In this document: positions 1 through 9,361 of the stretch, one piece after another | How the letters are laid out: every line of letters starts with the position of its first letter | How positions within the stretch are numbered: position 1 is the first letter of the stretch | Source of the DNA: Ignavibacteriales bacterium | GTDB taxonomy: Bacteria > Bacteroidota > Ignavibacteria > Ignavibacteriales > Melioribacteraceae | Reading direction: 5' to 3' | Length of the DNA: 64,000 bases | Assembly (NCBI GenBank): GCA_020635275.1 | Contig: JACKAA010000005.1 | Location: 229,172 to 293,171, forward strand | The notes under the pieces: model-generated | Seen by the model: only the letters and a program-made list of their open reading frames with translations | What the model was told of the DNA's origin: nothing | Database searches by the model: none | Position numbers and translations under genes: made by a program

Positions 1-671
1 AAAACTTTTTCAAGCGATCAAAAAATTATAAAAATGTTTATGACACTTCAGTAAAAAGTGTAAGAGGTAAATTTAAAGACGGAACTTTTACAAATGAATT
101 TATAAAAGATCAGCGAATGCCTTATATTACTGAAGGAACGCCATGGCAGTACACTTGGTACGTTCCTCAAGATGTAAGTGGATTAATTGAATTAATGGGG
201 GGAAAAGATTCTTTCAATACTGAGTTAACAACATTCTTTGAGACCGGAAATTATTGGCATGGTAATGAGCCTGGTCATCAAATTCCTTTTTTATTTACTT
301 ATAGCGATCAGCCCGAAAAAACAAATAAAATTGTTAATCAAATATTAGAAGAAGAATATAGCTCAGAACCGGGAGGTTTAAGCGGAAATGACGACGCTGG
401 TCAAATGTCGGCCTGGTATGTATTTGCGGCAATGGGACTTTATCCGGTATGTCCGGGTTCAACAGAGTATGCAGTATTTTTACCTAATCATGAAGAAAGC
501 ATTATCGATTTAGGAAATGGAAAAACGTTTTCAATTTTAGCAGATGGTGTTAATGTAAATTCACAAATTAAAAAAATTTTATTAAATGGTAAACAAATTG
601 AGAGAAATTCAATTAGTCACTCAGATTTAATCAAAGGGGGGCAGCTTATTTTTGAACTTTCAAACAAATGA
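1..671 (+). CDS. GH92 exo-alpha-mannosidase, C-terminal part (5' end outside window)
   Basis: The reading frame is open from base 3, so the gene starts upstream of the window and only about 222 C-terminal residues are seen. The segment TEGTPWQYTWYVPQD, the catalytic-core stretch GGLSGNDDAGQMSAWYVF and the following MGLYPVCPG are hallmarks of glycoside hydrolase family 92. These are Ca-dependent, inverting exo-alpha-mannosidases that trim mannosides or N-glycans. The tandem Asp residues in GNDDAGQ are the family's general-base region. The last ~70 residues form the usual C-terminal beta domain. It lies 69 bases before the GH51 gene on the same strand and probably belongs to the same enzyme cluster. 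An internal ATG at 117 is not the true start, because family similarity continues upstream of it. The linkage specificity cannot be read from this fragment. Confidence 0.9.
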   Translation, partial: NFFKRSKNYKNVYDTSVKSVRGKFKDGTFTNEFIKDQRMPYITEGTPWQYTWYVPQDVSGLIELMGGKDSFNTELTTFFETGNYWHGNEPGHQIPFLFTYSDQPEKTNKIVNQILEEEYSSEPGGLSGNDDAGQMSAWYVFAAMGLYPVCPGSTEYAVFLPNHEESIIDLGNGKTFSILADGVNVNSQIKKILLNGKQIERNSISHSDLIKGGQLIFELSNK

Positions 672-740
672 TCGAATTGAGGGACTATTAAACTTCTACC
701 TGCTAAAAATGAAATTATAAATAAATTTATTGGAGAAAGA

Positions 741-2753
741 ATGTTAATTAAAAAACAATTTAACAATTTATTATTCTTAAAGATTTATCTATTTATTTTA
801 GCTTCAACAATAAATTTTGCACAAACTAAAATTATTGTCAATCTAGACGAATTAGGTAGCTATATTGATCCAAATATTTATGGACAATTTTCAGAACATT
901 TAGGTAGCTGTATTTATGGTGGAATTTGGGTTGGTGAAGATTCAGAAATTCCTAATACAAATGGTTTTAGAAATGATGTTATTGAAGCTTTAAAAAAATT
1001 GGAAGTCCCGGTTTTACGTTGGCCGGGCGGTTGCTTTGCAGATGAATATCACTGGATGGATGGAATTGGTCCAAAGAATGAAAGACCTTCAATGATGAAT
1101 ACAAATTGGGGCGGAGTAATTGAAGATAACAGTTTTGGAACACATGAATTTTTAAATTTATGTGAAATGATTGGAGCTGAAGCATACATAAGTGCAAACG
1201 TTGGAAGCGGAACAGTTGAAGAATTTGCAAATTGGATTCAATACACAACTTCAGAAAGTGGAAATCCGATGGCAGAATTAAGAAGAAAAAATGGAAGAGA
1301 GAAACCTTGGAATGTAAAATATTGGGGAATTGGAAATGAAAGCTGGGGATGCGGCGGAAGAATGAGACCATCTTATTATGCTGACCTTACTAGAGTTTAT
1401 TCAACTTATGCAAAAAATTATGCAGGCAATCAAGTTTACAAAATTGCTTCCGGTCCAAATTCTTATGATACTGTTTGGACGGATCAAGTAATGGAAATTG
1501 CCGGCAAAGTAATTAATGGCATTGGCTTGCATTATTATACAAACAATTCAAGAACTGCTGCAGATTTTGATGAAATCGGATGGTTTTCTGTTATTCAAAA
1601 AACATTAGAAATGGATAAATTAATTCAGATGCATTCTAAAGTTATGGATAAACATGATCCAACTAAAAATGTTGCATTAATTGTTGATGAGTGGGGAACT
1701 TGGCACAATGTTGAACCTGGAACTAATCCTTCATTTTTATATCAGCAAAATACAATGAGGGATGCAGTTGTTGCGGCCAGCAATCTAAATATTTTTCATA
1801 AATATACTGATAGAGTTAGAATGACAAACATTGCACAAATGGTAAATGTGCTTCAGGCAATGATTTTAACTGATAATGAAAAAATGCTTTTAACTCCCAC
1901 ATATCATGTATTTGAAATGTACAAGGTTCACAAAGGCGCAATTAATTTGCCTCTTGAGTTAAAGACTTCTAATTACACAGTTGGTGATGAATCAATACCT
2001 TCAGTAAATGCAACTGCATCAATAAACTCAAATGGAATTGTTCATATTTCATTATGTAATGTTGATCCTAATAATAACGATGAAGTTAAAATAGATTTGG
2101 AAAAGTTTATCAACGGAAAAATTTCTGGAAGAGTTTTAACTTCTGAAGAGATGAATGCGTTGAATTCTTTTGATGAACCTCAGAATGTTGAACCCAAAAC
2201 GTTTACTGATTTTAGATTTACAGATAATAATATAACAGTTAATTTGCCTGCCAAATCAATTGTGGTATTAAAACTAGAAGGTGAGCTGAATTCAAATATT
2301 GGATCAGCAATTAAAGTAAATAATCCTCAACCTAAATTGACTTATGATTATTATAAAAAATCACTAATGGTTCTGCCAAATTTTAGTGACTTGGAAATAG
2401 TTAGTGAAGGTTTAATTGATCAAATAAAACTTCCGGAACCAAATGATGGTTCAGATTTTGCTGTAAAATATAGCGGTCTAATAAAAATCCCTCAAAATGG
2501 GTTTTACAATTTTTATTCAAAGTCTGATGACGGTACAAAATTATATATTGATGGTAAATTATTGGTTATAAATGATGGTCGACATGCTCCAATGGAAACT
2601 CAAGGATTTGCCACATTAAAAAAAGGTTTTCATAAAATTGAAGTAGAATTTTTTCAAGCAGGAGGTGGATTAGAAATTGCGGTAAGTATTGAAGGCCCTG
2701 GAATGGAAAAACAAGAAATTCCTGCAGAAATGTTATATCACGAATCAAAATAA
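741..2753 (+). CDS. GH51 alpha-L-arabinofuranosidase with C-terminal PA14 domain
   Basis: The 670-residue protein begins with a signal peptide (hydrophobic stretch about 9-25, cleavage likely after FAQ at 28). The GH51 (beta/alpha)8 barrel has the acid/base Glu200 in GIGNESWGCGG and the nucleophile Glu317 in IVDEWGTWH. VLRWPGGCFADEYHW (about 91-105) is also typical of the family. The enzyme should release alpha-L-arabinofuranosyl residues from arabinan or arabinoxylan side chains in the periplasm or at the surface. Residues ~533-667 form a PA14 domain (SDDGTKLYIDGK), a carbohydrate-binding beta-sandwich often attached to glycosidases. It is followed after 9 bases by the GH27 gene, suggesting one transcript. 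Both catalytic Glu residues are present, so activity is likely; the exact substrate is inferred only from the family. Confidence 0.92.
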   Translation: MLIKKQFNNLLFLKIYLFILASTINFAQTKIIVNLDELGSYIDPNIYGQFSEHLGSCIYGGIWVGEDSEIPNTNGFRNDVIEALKKLEVPVLRWPGGCFADEYHWMDGIGPKNERPSMMNTNWGGVIEDNSFGTHEFLNLCEMIGAEAYISANVGSGTVEEFANWIQYTTSESGNPMAELRRKNGREKPWNVKYWGIGNESWGCGGRMRPSYYADLTRVYSTYAKNYAGNQVYKIASGPNSYDTVWTDQVMEIAGKVINGIGLHYYTNNSRTAADFDEIGWFSVIQKTLEMDKLIQMHSKVMDKHDPTKNVALIVDEWGTWHNVEPGTNPSFLYQQNTMRDAVVAASNLNIFHKYTDRVRMTNIAQMVNVLQAMILTDNEKMLLTPTYHVFEMYKVHKGAINLPLELKTSNYTVGDESIPSVNATASINSNGIVHISLCNVDPNNNDEVKIDLEKFINGKISGRVLTSEEMNALNSFDEPQNVEPKTFTDFRFTDNNITVNLPAKSIVVLKLEGELNSNIGSAIKVNNPQPKLTYDYYKKSLMVLPNFSDLEIVSEGLIDQIKLPEPNDGSDFAVKYSGLIKIPQNGFYNFYSKSDDGTKLYIDGKLLVINDGRHAPMETQGFATLKKGFHKIEVEFFQAGGGLEIAVSIEGPGMEKQEIPAEMLYHESK

Positions 2754-2762
2754 GAAAACAAG

Positions 2763-4121
2763 ATGAGAAAATTATTTTTTATTGTTATTGTTCTATTTTT
2801 AATTTCATGTAATGATCAGTCTTTAGAAAAAAACACTGATATAGTTTTTGCACCAACCCCGCCAATGGGATGGAATAGTTGGGATTGTTTTGGAACAACT
2901 GTTTCTGAAGAAGAAGTTAAAGCAAATGCTGATTATATGGCTGAACATCTTAAAGAATTTGGCTGGCAATATATTGTTGTTGATATTCAATGGTATGAAC
3001 CAAATGCTAAAGCCCATGGTTATAGAAAATTCGCAGAATTAGATATGGATGAATTTGGTAGATTAATTCCAGCAGTTAATCGTTTCCCATCTTCAGCAAA
3101 TGGAAATGGTTTTAAACCGCTTGCAGATTATATTCACAATAAAGGTTTAAAACTTGGAATCCATATTATGCGCGGAATTCCAAGACAAGCAGTTAAAAAT
3201 AATTTGCCAATTAAAGGAACAGATTTTACAGCGCAAGAAGTTGCTGATACAAATAGTAAATGTCCGTGGAACACTGATATGTTTGCTGTAAAAAATACGG
3301 AAGGCGGACAAGCATATTATAATTCCATTATTGAACTTTACAATTCGTGGGGAGTAGATTATATTAAAGCTGATGATATGACTGCATTCTCTGGTAATCC
3401 GGCAGATGAAAGTAGAAAAGCAAATACTAATATGCTTAGCAAAGCCATAAAAAATTTTAACAGACCAATTGTTCTAAGTTTATCTCCAGGTCCGGCAAGT
3501 GTTGAGCAAGCTAAGTTTTTAGAACAGAATGCACAATTGTGGAGAATCTCAGATGATTTTTGGGATAAATGGACTGATATTTTGCAAATGTTTAATTATA
3601 TGAGAGCTTGGCAAAATCATATTGGTCCAACTACTTGGCCCGATGCAGATATGCTACCGCTTGGTAAAATAGGGATTAGAGCAGAAAGAGGAGATAACAG
3701 ATTTACAAGATTTACTAAAGATGAACAGATTACATTAATGTCGCTTTGGTCAATGTTTAAATCACCTTTGATGTTTGGCGGAAATCTTCCTGATAATGAT
3801 GAATGGACTTTAAAATTAATTTCTAATGAAGAAGTTTTGGCAGTCAATCAACATAGCAAAAACAATAAAGAGATTTATAATAAGGATAGCATAGTTGTTT
3901 GGTCTGCAAATCCAAAGGATTCAAAAAATATTTATTTGGGAATTTTTAATATAAATGAATCAGATACAAGTATTGCATTAAAATTTGAGAATATGAATCT
4001 GTCATCAAATAAATATCAAATTAGGGATTTATGGGAAAAAAGTGATATTGGTTCTTACGAAGATTCAATAAATCTCCAGCTAAATAAACATGGTGCAAAA
4101 TTATTATTACTCAGTTTATAG
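2763..4121 (+). CDS. GH27-type alpha-galactosidase-like lipoprotein
   Basis: A 452-residue protein with a lipoprotein signal (LFLISC, Cys at ~16), so it is probably anchored in the outer or inner membrane. The start of the barrel, PTPPMGWNSWDCFG, and the later stretch MFKSPLMFGGNLP are standard GH27 landmarks. Asp204 in YIKADD fits the nucleophile and Asp265 in RISDDFWDKW fits the acid/base, so the active site looks intact. The family retains configuration and removes terminal alpha-galactosyl groups; some members act on beta-L-arabinopyranosides, and that cannot be separated here. The C-terminal ~80 residues form the beta-sandwich normal for the family. It sits between GH51 and the remnant of a GH29 fucosidase. 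Confidence 0.88.
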   Translation: MRKLFFIVIVLFLISCNDQSLEKNTDIVFAPTPPMGWNSWDCFGTTVSEEEVKANADYMAEHLKEFGWQYIVVDIQWYEPNAKAHGYRKFAELDMDEFGRLIPAVNRFPSSANGNGFKPLADYIHNKGLKLGIHIMRGIPRQAVKNNLPIKGTDFTAQEVADTNSKCPWNTDMFAVKNTEGGQAYYNSIIELYNSWGVDYIKADDMTAFSGNPADESRKANTNMLSKAIKNFNRPIVLSLSPGPASVEQAKFLEQNAQLWRISDDFWDKWTDILQMFNYMRAWQNHIGPTTWPDADMLPLGKIGIRAERGDNRFTRFTKDEQITLMSLWSMFKSPLMFGGNLPDNDEWTLKLISNEEVLAVNQHSKNNKEIYNKDSIVVWSANPKDSKNIYLGIFNINESDTSIALKFENMNLSSNKYQIRDLWEKSDIGSYEDSINLQLNKHGAKLLLLSL

Positions 4122-4136
4122 AGATAAATTAAGCCA

Positions 4137-4749
4137 ATGAAATCGATACCTAAAATATATTTTATTTTTTTAATGCTGATTGTTACAAGAATTACATTTT
4201 CACAAGAAAATTCTGAAAATTTAAATTTAGAAAATGGTCCATTGAATCCAAGCTGTGCATCAACTAGTTGATATTGTAAGCAAAAATGGAAATCTTTTAT
4301 TAAGTATTCCAATGAAAGGTGATGGAACAATAGATAGTCTTGAAGTGAAATTTCTTAAAGGAATGTCAGAATGGATGAAAATAAATGGTGAAGCAATTTA
4401 TGGCTCAAGACCTTGGAAAGTATTTGGGGAAGGTCCGACAAATGTTGAAAGTGGAATGTTTAATGAAAATAAAATAAAATTCACATATGAAGATATAAGA
4501 TTTACTAAAGTGGATAATTCAATTTATATTTTTATTATGGGTCTTCCGCAAAAAAATCATATTATTGTAAACTCATTAGGAGCAAATTCAAAATTATCAG
4601 ATGATATAAATATTTTAAATATAAGTTTACTTGGTAGTGATGAAAAAGTAAACTGGTCTCAAAATGCAAATGGACTAAATATTGAATTATCTGATTTCAG
4701 TAATTTTAAATATGCACTTGTATTAAAAGTAGAATCAATAAATAATTAA
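4137..4749 (+). pseudogene. GH29 alpha-L-fucosidase remnant with its catalytic domain deleted
   Basis: An ATG at 4137 opens a 44-codon frame that encodes a signal peptide (MKSIPKIYF..., cleavage near TFSQ) and then the start of a typical GH29 N-terminus, NGPLNPS. It stops at 4269-4271. In a different frame (open from 4255) the sequence continues as the end of a GH29 protein: LVDIVSKNGNLLLSIP, then MKINGEAIYGSRPW and FGEGPT, then the C-terminal beta domain. Everything between, including the nucleophile Asp and roughly 300-350 residues, is missing. The simplest reading is an out-of-frame internal deletion near 4250-4260. A 164-codon frame from GTG 4255 could still be translated but would lack both a signal peptide and an active site. 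Confidence 0.85.
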
Positions 4750-4775
4750 AATTCCAGCATAATATTAGGTTAAAA

Positions 4776-7700
4776 ATGAAAATTATTTTTTCAATCTTTT
4801 TCGTATTACTAACATTTAGTATAATGACAAGCCAGACAAAAAAAAATTATAATCGCGAACCACATCCAGAACTTGAGAATCCAAAATATCTATTTGACAA
4901 CAAAGAAGATCCCCATGCTTCTTTTATGACTTTTACCAATATTACAAATGCACTAACAGATAGAAGAGAAAATTCAAAATGGTTTCAATCCTTAAATGGT
5001 GAGTGGTATTTTAAATTTGCTGAAGGAATGACAAATAGGATTAGTGATTTTGCAAATCCCAATGATGATATGAAAAAATGGGATAAATTGAATGTTCCTT
5101 CTAATTTTGAAATGCATGGTTATGGTTATCCAATCTATACTAATATTCGTTTTCCATGGGCTTTTGATAATTCTCAAGTTCCTCCATATGTTGATATGGA
5201 GAATAACTGGTTTGGGTATTATAGACGTGATATTAATGTTCCAGAAGATTGGGATGGAAGGCAAATATTTATACAATTTGGAGCAATTAAATCTGCAGGC
5301 TACGTTTGGATTAATGGTGAAAAAGTTGGTTTCTCAAAAGATGGAAAAACACCAGCCGAGTTTGATATTACCGACTTTGTAAAAGTTGGTAAGAATTCGG
5401 TAGCTGTTGAAGTTATAAAATGGACAGACGGCAGTTATTTGGAAGATCAAGATTTTTGGAGACTGAGCGGTTTAAATAGGGAGGTCTTTATTTACTCACA
5501 ACCAAAAGTGAGAGTAAAAGATTTTTTTGTTAAAGCTTTATTATCAGATAATTATATAGATGGAGATTTTTCCTTAGATATAAAAATTAAAAATCATTTA
5601 AATGAAAATGTTGAATATAATATTACTTATGAAATATTGGATGAATCCGGCAATAAAATTGTATTTGAAGAGAGAGAATTTGAACTAGAGGAGTTGAATG
5701 AAGCAAACTTGCATTTTAAAAATAAAATTGAAAATGTAAAAAAATGGTCAGCAGAAATTCCAAATCTTTACACTTTATTAATTACGCTAAAAAATGATGA
5801 TGAAATTGAAGAAATAATTCCTGCAAAAATTGGATTTAGAAGTGTTGAAATTAAAAATGGACAATTATTAGTTAATGGAAAACCAATCTTAATTAAGGGT
5901 GTAAACTTACATGAGTTTAACCCTTTAACAGGTCAAGTTATTGATGAAGAAGTTATGATGAAAGATATTACAACAATGAAGAAATTAAATGTAAATGCTG
6001 TAAGAACAAGTCATTATCCGCAGCCTGATCTATGGTATAAACTGTGTGATAAATATGGCCTTTATCTTGTCGCTGAATCAAATATAGAATCTCATGGAAT
6101 GGGGTATAACCTTGAAAAGGGCGGTACACTTGGCAATAATCCTGACTGGCTTGAAGCTCATTTATATAGAACAAAAAATTCGATTGAAAGAGATAAGAAT
6201 CACCCAAGTGTTTTAATTTGGTCAATGGGTAATGAAGCCGGAAACGGTTATAATTTTTACAACAATTATAAATGGATTAAGGAAAGGGATAATACAAGAC
6301 CAGTACAATATGAAAGAGCGTTAAGAGAATGGAATACAGATATTTTTGTTCCCATGTATGAAAGAATATGGGATCTTGAGAAATATGCAAAATCCTATAA
6401 AGATCGTCCTTTAATATTATGTGAATACGCACATGCTATGGGAAATAGCCTTGGTAATCTTAAAGATTATTGGGATATGATAAATAAATATCCAAATTTA
6501 CAAGGCGGATTTATTTGGGACTGGGTAGATCAAGGATTATTAAAGAAAGAAGGTAATTTAAGTTATTGGGCTTACGGTGGAGATTATGGTCCTGAGAATG
6601 TTCCATCAGATGGTAACTTTGTTATAAATGGTGTTGTATTTCCTGATAGATCCTTAAAACCTCATAGTTACGAAGTTAAAAAAGTTTACCAAAATATTTC
6701 TTTTCAACCAGTTGATCTGTTAACTGGTGAAATAGAAATATCAAATAATTATTTCTTTAAATCACTTGAAGAATACTATCTGGAATGGCAAATTGAAATT
6801 GATGGAATTGCGACTAAAAGTGGGATGGAAAAAGACATTAACTTAAATCCAGAAACAAAAAAAACTATTAAGTTAAATTATGAAGATATTTTAAACAATT
6901 CCGGCAAAGATTTTTATTTAAATCTTTCTGTAAAATTAGGAAATGATAAACAATCAATTTTACCTGAAAATTATGAATTAGCAAAAGAGCAATTTAAAAT
7001 TCCAGTCGAAATTAGATCAGAAAAAGCTATAATTGAAAAGAATAGTAAACTACAAGTAAAAGAAGGTAGAAATAAATTAGTTATTTCCGGCCAAAACTAT
7101 TCTTACACAATTGATAAAAATGCAGGAGTAATATCCTCGTACAAATTTAACGATAAAGAATTTATAAAAAATAGTGAAGGATTAAAACCAACTTTTTGGC
7201 GTGCTCCAAATGATAATGATTATGGTTGGAAAATGCCTATAAATTCTGGTCAATGGAAAGAAGCCTCAAACTCAAAATTAGAAGTAAGATCAGTTAAAAC
7301 TGAAAAAAATCAAGACGGTACATATTCAGTTACTATGATTTATAATTACACAAAAGTAAATTCGCAATGGACCGTAAAATATGACTTTTTTGCAGACGGA
7401 AGAATTATTGTGAATAATAAATTTGTGAGTAAAGAAAATTCTCAAGATATTATTCCAAGAATAGGAATGAATATTACACTCTCTGATGAATTTGATAATG
7501 TAAATTATTTTGGCAGAGGTCCACTTGAAAATTACACTGATAGAAAGTATTCTACACATTTTGGAAAATATTCAGCTAAAGTAGATGAATTTTACGTGCC
7601 ATATATCAGACCTCAAGAAAATGGGCATAGAACAGATGTTTCTTGGATTACGTTATTAAATGAAAAAGGAATAGGACTTAAATTTGAAAGTGAAAACACA

Positions 7701-7955
7701 TTTGAATTTAACGTTCTTAAAAATAAAGTAGATGACTTCGATTCCGGAATAGAAAAGGATAAAAATCCTAAACATACAATTGATATTGTATCTAAAGAGT
7801 TTGTTCAGTTGCACATTGATTATAAAATGATTGGATTGGGAAGTGATGACAGTTGGGGAGCTAAACCTCATGAAGAATATTTGCTTCATCCATCAACTTC
7901 AGGATATGAATACAGCTTTAATATAACTCCATACAATGTAAATGAAAATAAATAA
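4776..7955 (+). CDS. LacZ-type GH2 beta-galactosidase, exported
   Basis: The 1059-residue protein has an N-terminal signal peptide (residues 1-20, ending MTSQ) and then the full five-domain LacZ architecture. The sugar-binding jelly roll includes GYPIYTNIRFPW and WINGEKVGFSKDG. The barrel carries acid/base Glu487 in WSMGNEAGNG and nucleophile Glu550 in LILCEYAHAMGN. The C-terminal beta domain has the landmarks FWRAPNDNDYG and HRTDVSW. The signal peptide distinguishes it from cytosolic LacZ and points to hydrolysis of beta-galactosides from an extracellular glycan. It starts 26 bases after the GH29 remnant. The length matches full LacZ-like GH2 enzymes. Other GH2 activities cannot be excluded. 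Confidence 0.92.
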   Translation: MKIIFSIFFVLLTFSIMTSQTKKNYNREPHPELENPKYLFDNKEDPHASFMTFTNITNALTDRRENSKWFQSLNGEWYFKFAEGMTNRISDFANPNDDMKKWDKLNVPSNFEMHGYGYPIYTNIRFPWAFDNSQVPPYVDMENNWFGYYRRDINVPEDWDGRQIFIQFGAIKSAGYVWINGEKVGFSKDGKTPAEFDITDFVKVGKNSVAVEVIKWTDGSYLEDQDFWRLSGLNREVFIYSQPKVRVKDFFVKALLSDNYIDGDFSLDIKIKNHLNENVEYNITYEILDESGNKIVFEEREFELEELNEANLHFKNKIENVKKWSAEIPNLYTLLITLKNDDEIEEIIPAKIGFRSVEIKNGQLLVNGKPILIKGVNLHEFNPLTGQVIDEEVMMKDITTMKKLNVNAVRTSHYPQPDLWYKLCDKYGLYLVAESNIESHGMGYNLEKGGTLGNNPDWLEAHLYRTKNSIERDKNHPSVLIWSMGNEAGNGYNFYNNYKWIKERDNTRPVQYERALREWNTDIFVPMYERIWDLEKYAKSYKDRPLILCEYAHAMGNSLGNLKDYWDMINKYPNLQGGFIWDWVDQGLLKKEGNLSYWAYGGDYGPENVPSDGNFVINGVVFPDRSLKPHSYEVKKVYQNISFQPVDLLTGEIEISNNYFFKSLEEYYLEWQIEIDGIATKSGMEKDINLNPETKKTIKLNYEDILNNSGKDFYLNLSVKLGNDKQSILPENYELAKEQFKIPVEIRSEKAIIEKNSKLQVKEGRNKLVISGQNYSYTIDKNAGVISSYKFNDKEFIKNSEGLKPTFWRAPNDNDYGWKMPINSGQWKEASNSKLEVRSVKTEKNQDGTYSVTMIYNYTKVNSQWTVKYDFFADGRIIVNNKFVSKENSQDIIPRIGMNITLSDEFDNVNYFGRGPLENYTDRKYSTHFGKYSAKVDEFYVPYIRPQENGHRTDVSWITLLNEKGIGLKFESENTFEFNVLKNKVDDFDSGIEKDKNPKHTIDIVSKEFVQLHIDYKMIGLGSDDSWGAKPHEEYLLHPSTSGYEYSFNITPYNVNENK

Positions 7956-7975
7956 TATCTTAATTGGATTGGATG

Positions 7976-9319
7976 ATGAAAAGAAGAAAATTTAGATATA
8001 TCAATATTTTTGTAATCTTATTTGGGCTTTTATTATTTTCGCAAACTTTAGCTCAAACCGAGGAGTTAGAATATAGAAAATCAACAAAAACTATTCTCAA
8101 AAAAATTGCTGACAGAATATTATCCGAAACATCATATCAATTTATAGATACAGAAACTGGTGAAAAGTATAAATCAACAAAAGGACTAAAACCAAAACTA
8201 ACTGTTAAGATTGAAAGTAAATACAATGATTGGCACTATACAAATGGCGTTTTAAACTTTGCAATGAATGAACTTGGCAATTTACTTGAAGAAAAAAAAT
8301 ACAATGATTTTGTTGATAATAATTTTGACTTTGTTTTCAACCATGGAGATTTAGATTATTTTAAGAAACTTTATGATGAACAAAAGAAAATAGATTGGTT
8401 CAGCGTTAGGCAAGTAACATGGCATATGTTTTATCGAATGATTAGGCTTGACGATTGCGGAACAATTGGAGCAAGTTTAATTGATGTTTACAAAAAAAAT
8501 CCGCAAGAGAATTACAAAAACTATATTGATTTAGTTTCAAACCATATACTGAAAACTGAACCTCGTCTTGAAGATGGTACAATTTCTAGATACTGGCCCC
8601 ATGAAAACACTATTTGGGCAGATGATCTTTTCATGAGCGTTGCATTTCTTGCCCGCATGGGAAAATTTACCGGAGAAAGCAAATATTTTGATGATGCTAT
8701 AAATCAAGTTAAGTTATTCCATAAATATTTATGGAACAATGAAAAAGAAATATTCTATCATTGCTATCATACTGATACTGAACAGAATGGTGTTGCACAC
8801 TGGGCAAGAGCAAATGGATGGATGTTTATGGCTGAAGCCGATTTATTGGATGTACTTCCTGAAAATTATCCGGAAAGAGATAAGGTATTAGAAATATTTC
8901 AAGATCAGGCTGAAGGAATAGCAAGGTGGCAAAGTGAAAATGGGCTTTGGCATCAGCTATTAGACAAAAATGATTCGTATTTGGAAACATCAGCTTCTGC
9001 AATGTTTGTTTTTGGTTTGGCTAAAGGAGTTAACCGTGGATGGATAAATCAAGATTATTCATATGTTGCTGATACAGGTTGGGAAGGTGTATTGTCAAAT
9101 ATTGATGATAACGGTAATGTGCATAAAATATGTGTCGGAACAGGAATAATGCCTGCTTTATCGTTTTATTATAAGAGACCTGTTGAATCAAATATTCCAA
9201 TGGGAGAAGGACCGGTAATTCGTGCAGGAGTTGAAATTATAAAAATGAAAAAATATCATGAGCTGCCTGCAAGAGCAAAATATGATCGGATAATAAATGA
9301 AGCAAAAGAAAAAAAGTAA
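7976..9319 (+). CDS. GH105 unsaturated glucuronyl/galacturonyl hydrolase, exported
   Basis: About 447 residues from the ATG at 7976, the start that places a basic MKRRKFR directly before the hydrophobic signal peptide (cleavage near TLAQ). A frame from TTG 7964 and an ATG at 7973 are possible but less natural. The (alpha/alpha)6 barrel shows WADDLFMSVAFLARMG (catalytic Asp near residue 216), WARANGWMFMAEADLL and ETSASAMFVFGLAKGV, all typical of GH105/YteR. Such enzymes hydrate and remove the unsaturated uronic acid that lyases leave at chain ends of rhamnogalacturonan or ulvan. No lyase is seen in the window. It is followed after 42 bases by a GH106 rhamnosidase, which fits a rhamnose/uronate-containing substrate. 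Confidence 0.88.
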   Translation: MKRRKFRYINIFVILFGLLLFSQTLAQTEELEYRKSTKTILKKIADRILSETSYQFIDTETGEKYKSTKGLKPKLTVKIESKYNDWHYTNGVLNFAMNELGNLLEEKKYNDFVDNNFDFVFNHGDLDYFKKLYDEQKKIDWFSVRQVTWHMFYRMIRLDDCGTIGASLIDVYKKNPQENYKNYIDLVSNHILKTEPRLEDGTISRYWPHENTIWADDLFMSVAFLARMGKFTGESKYFDDAINQVKLFHKYLWNNEKEIFYHCYHTDTEQNGVAHWARANGWMFMAEADLLDVLPENYPERDKVLEIFQDQAEGIARWQSENGLWHQLLDKNDSYLETSASAMFVFGLAKGVNRGWINQDYSYVADTGWEGVLSNIDDNGNVHKICVGTGIMPALSFYYKRPVESNIPMGEGPVIRAGVEIIKMKKYHELPARAKYDRIINEAKEKK

Positions 9320-9361
9320 TAGAAATGACAAACCTATAATTTTTTCAATAACACAAATATT

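Noticed and set aside
979..1371. A 130-codon frame on the minus strand inside GH51
   Set aside because: It overlaps a conserved catalytic region on the other strand and its product is a low-complexity Leu/Phe/His-rich shadow.
4255..4749. A separate small gene starting at GTG 4255
   Set aside because: The protein is only the C-terminal part of a GH29 fucosidase whose N-terminal signal peptide lies just upstream in another frame, so it is annotated as one pseudogene.
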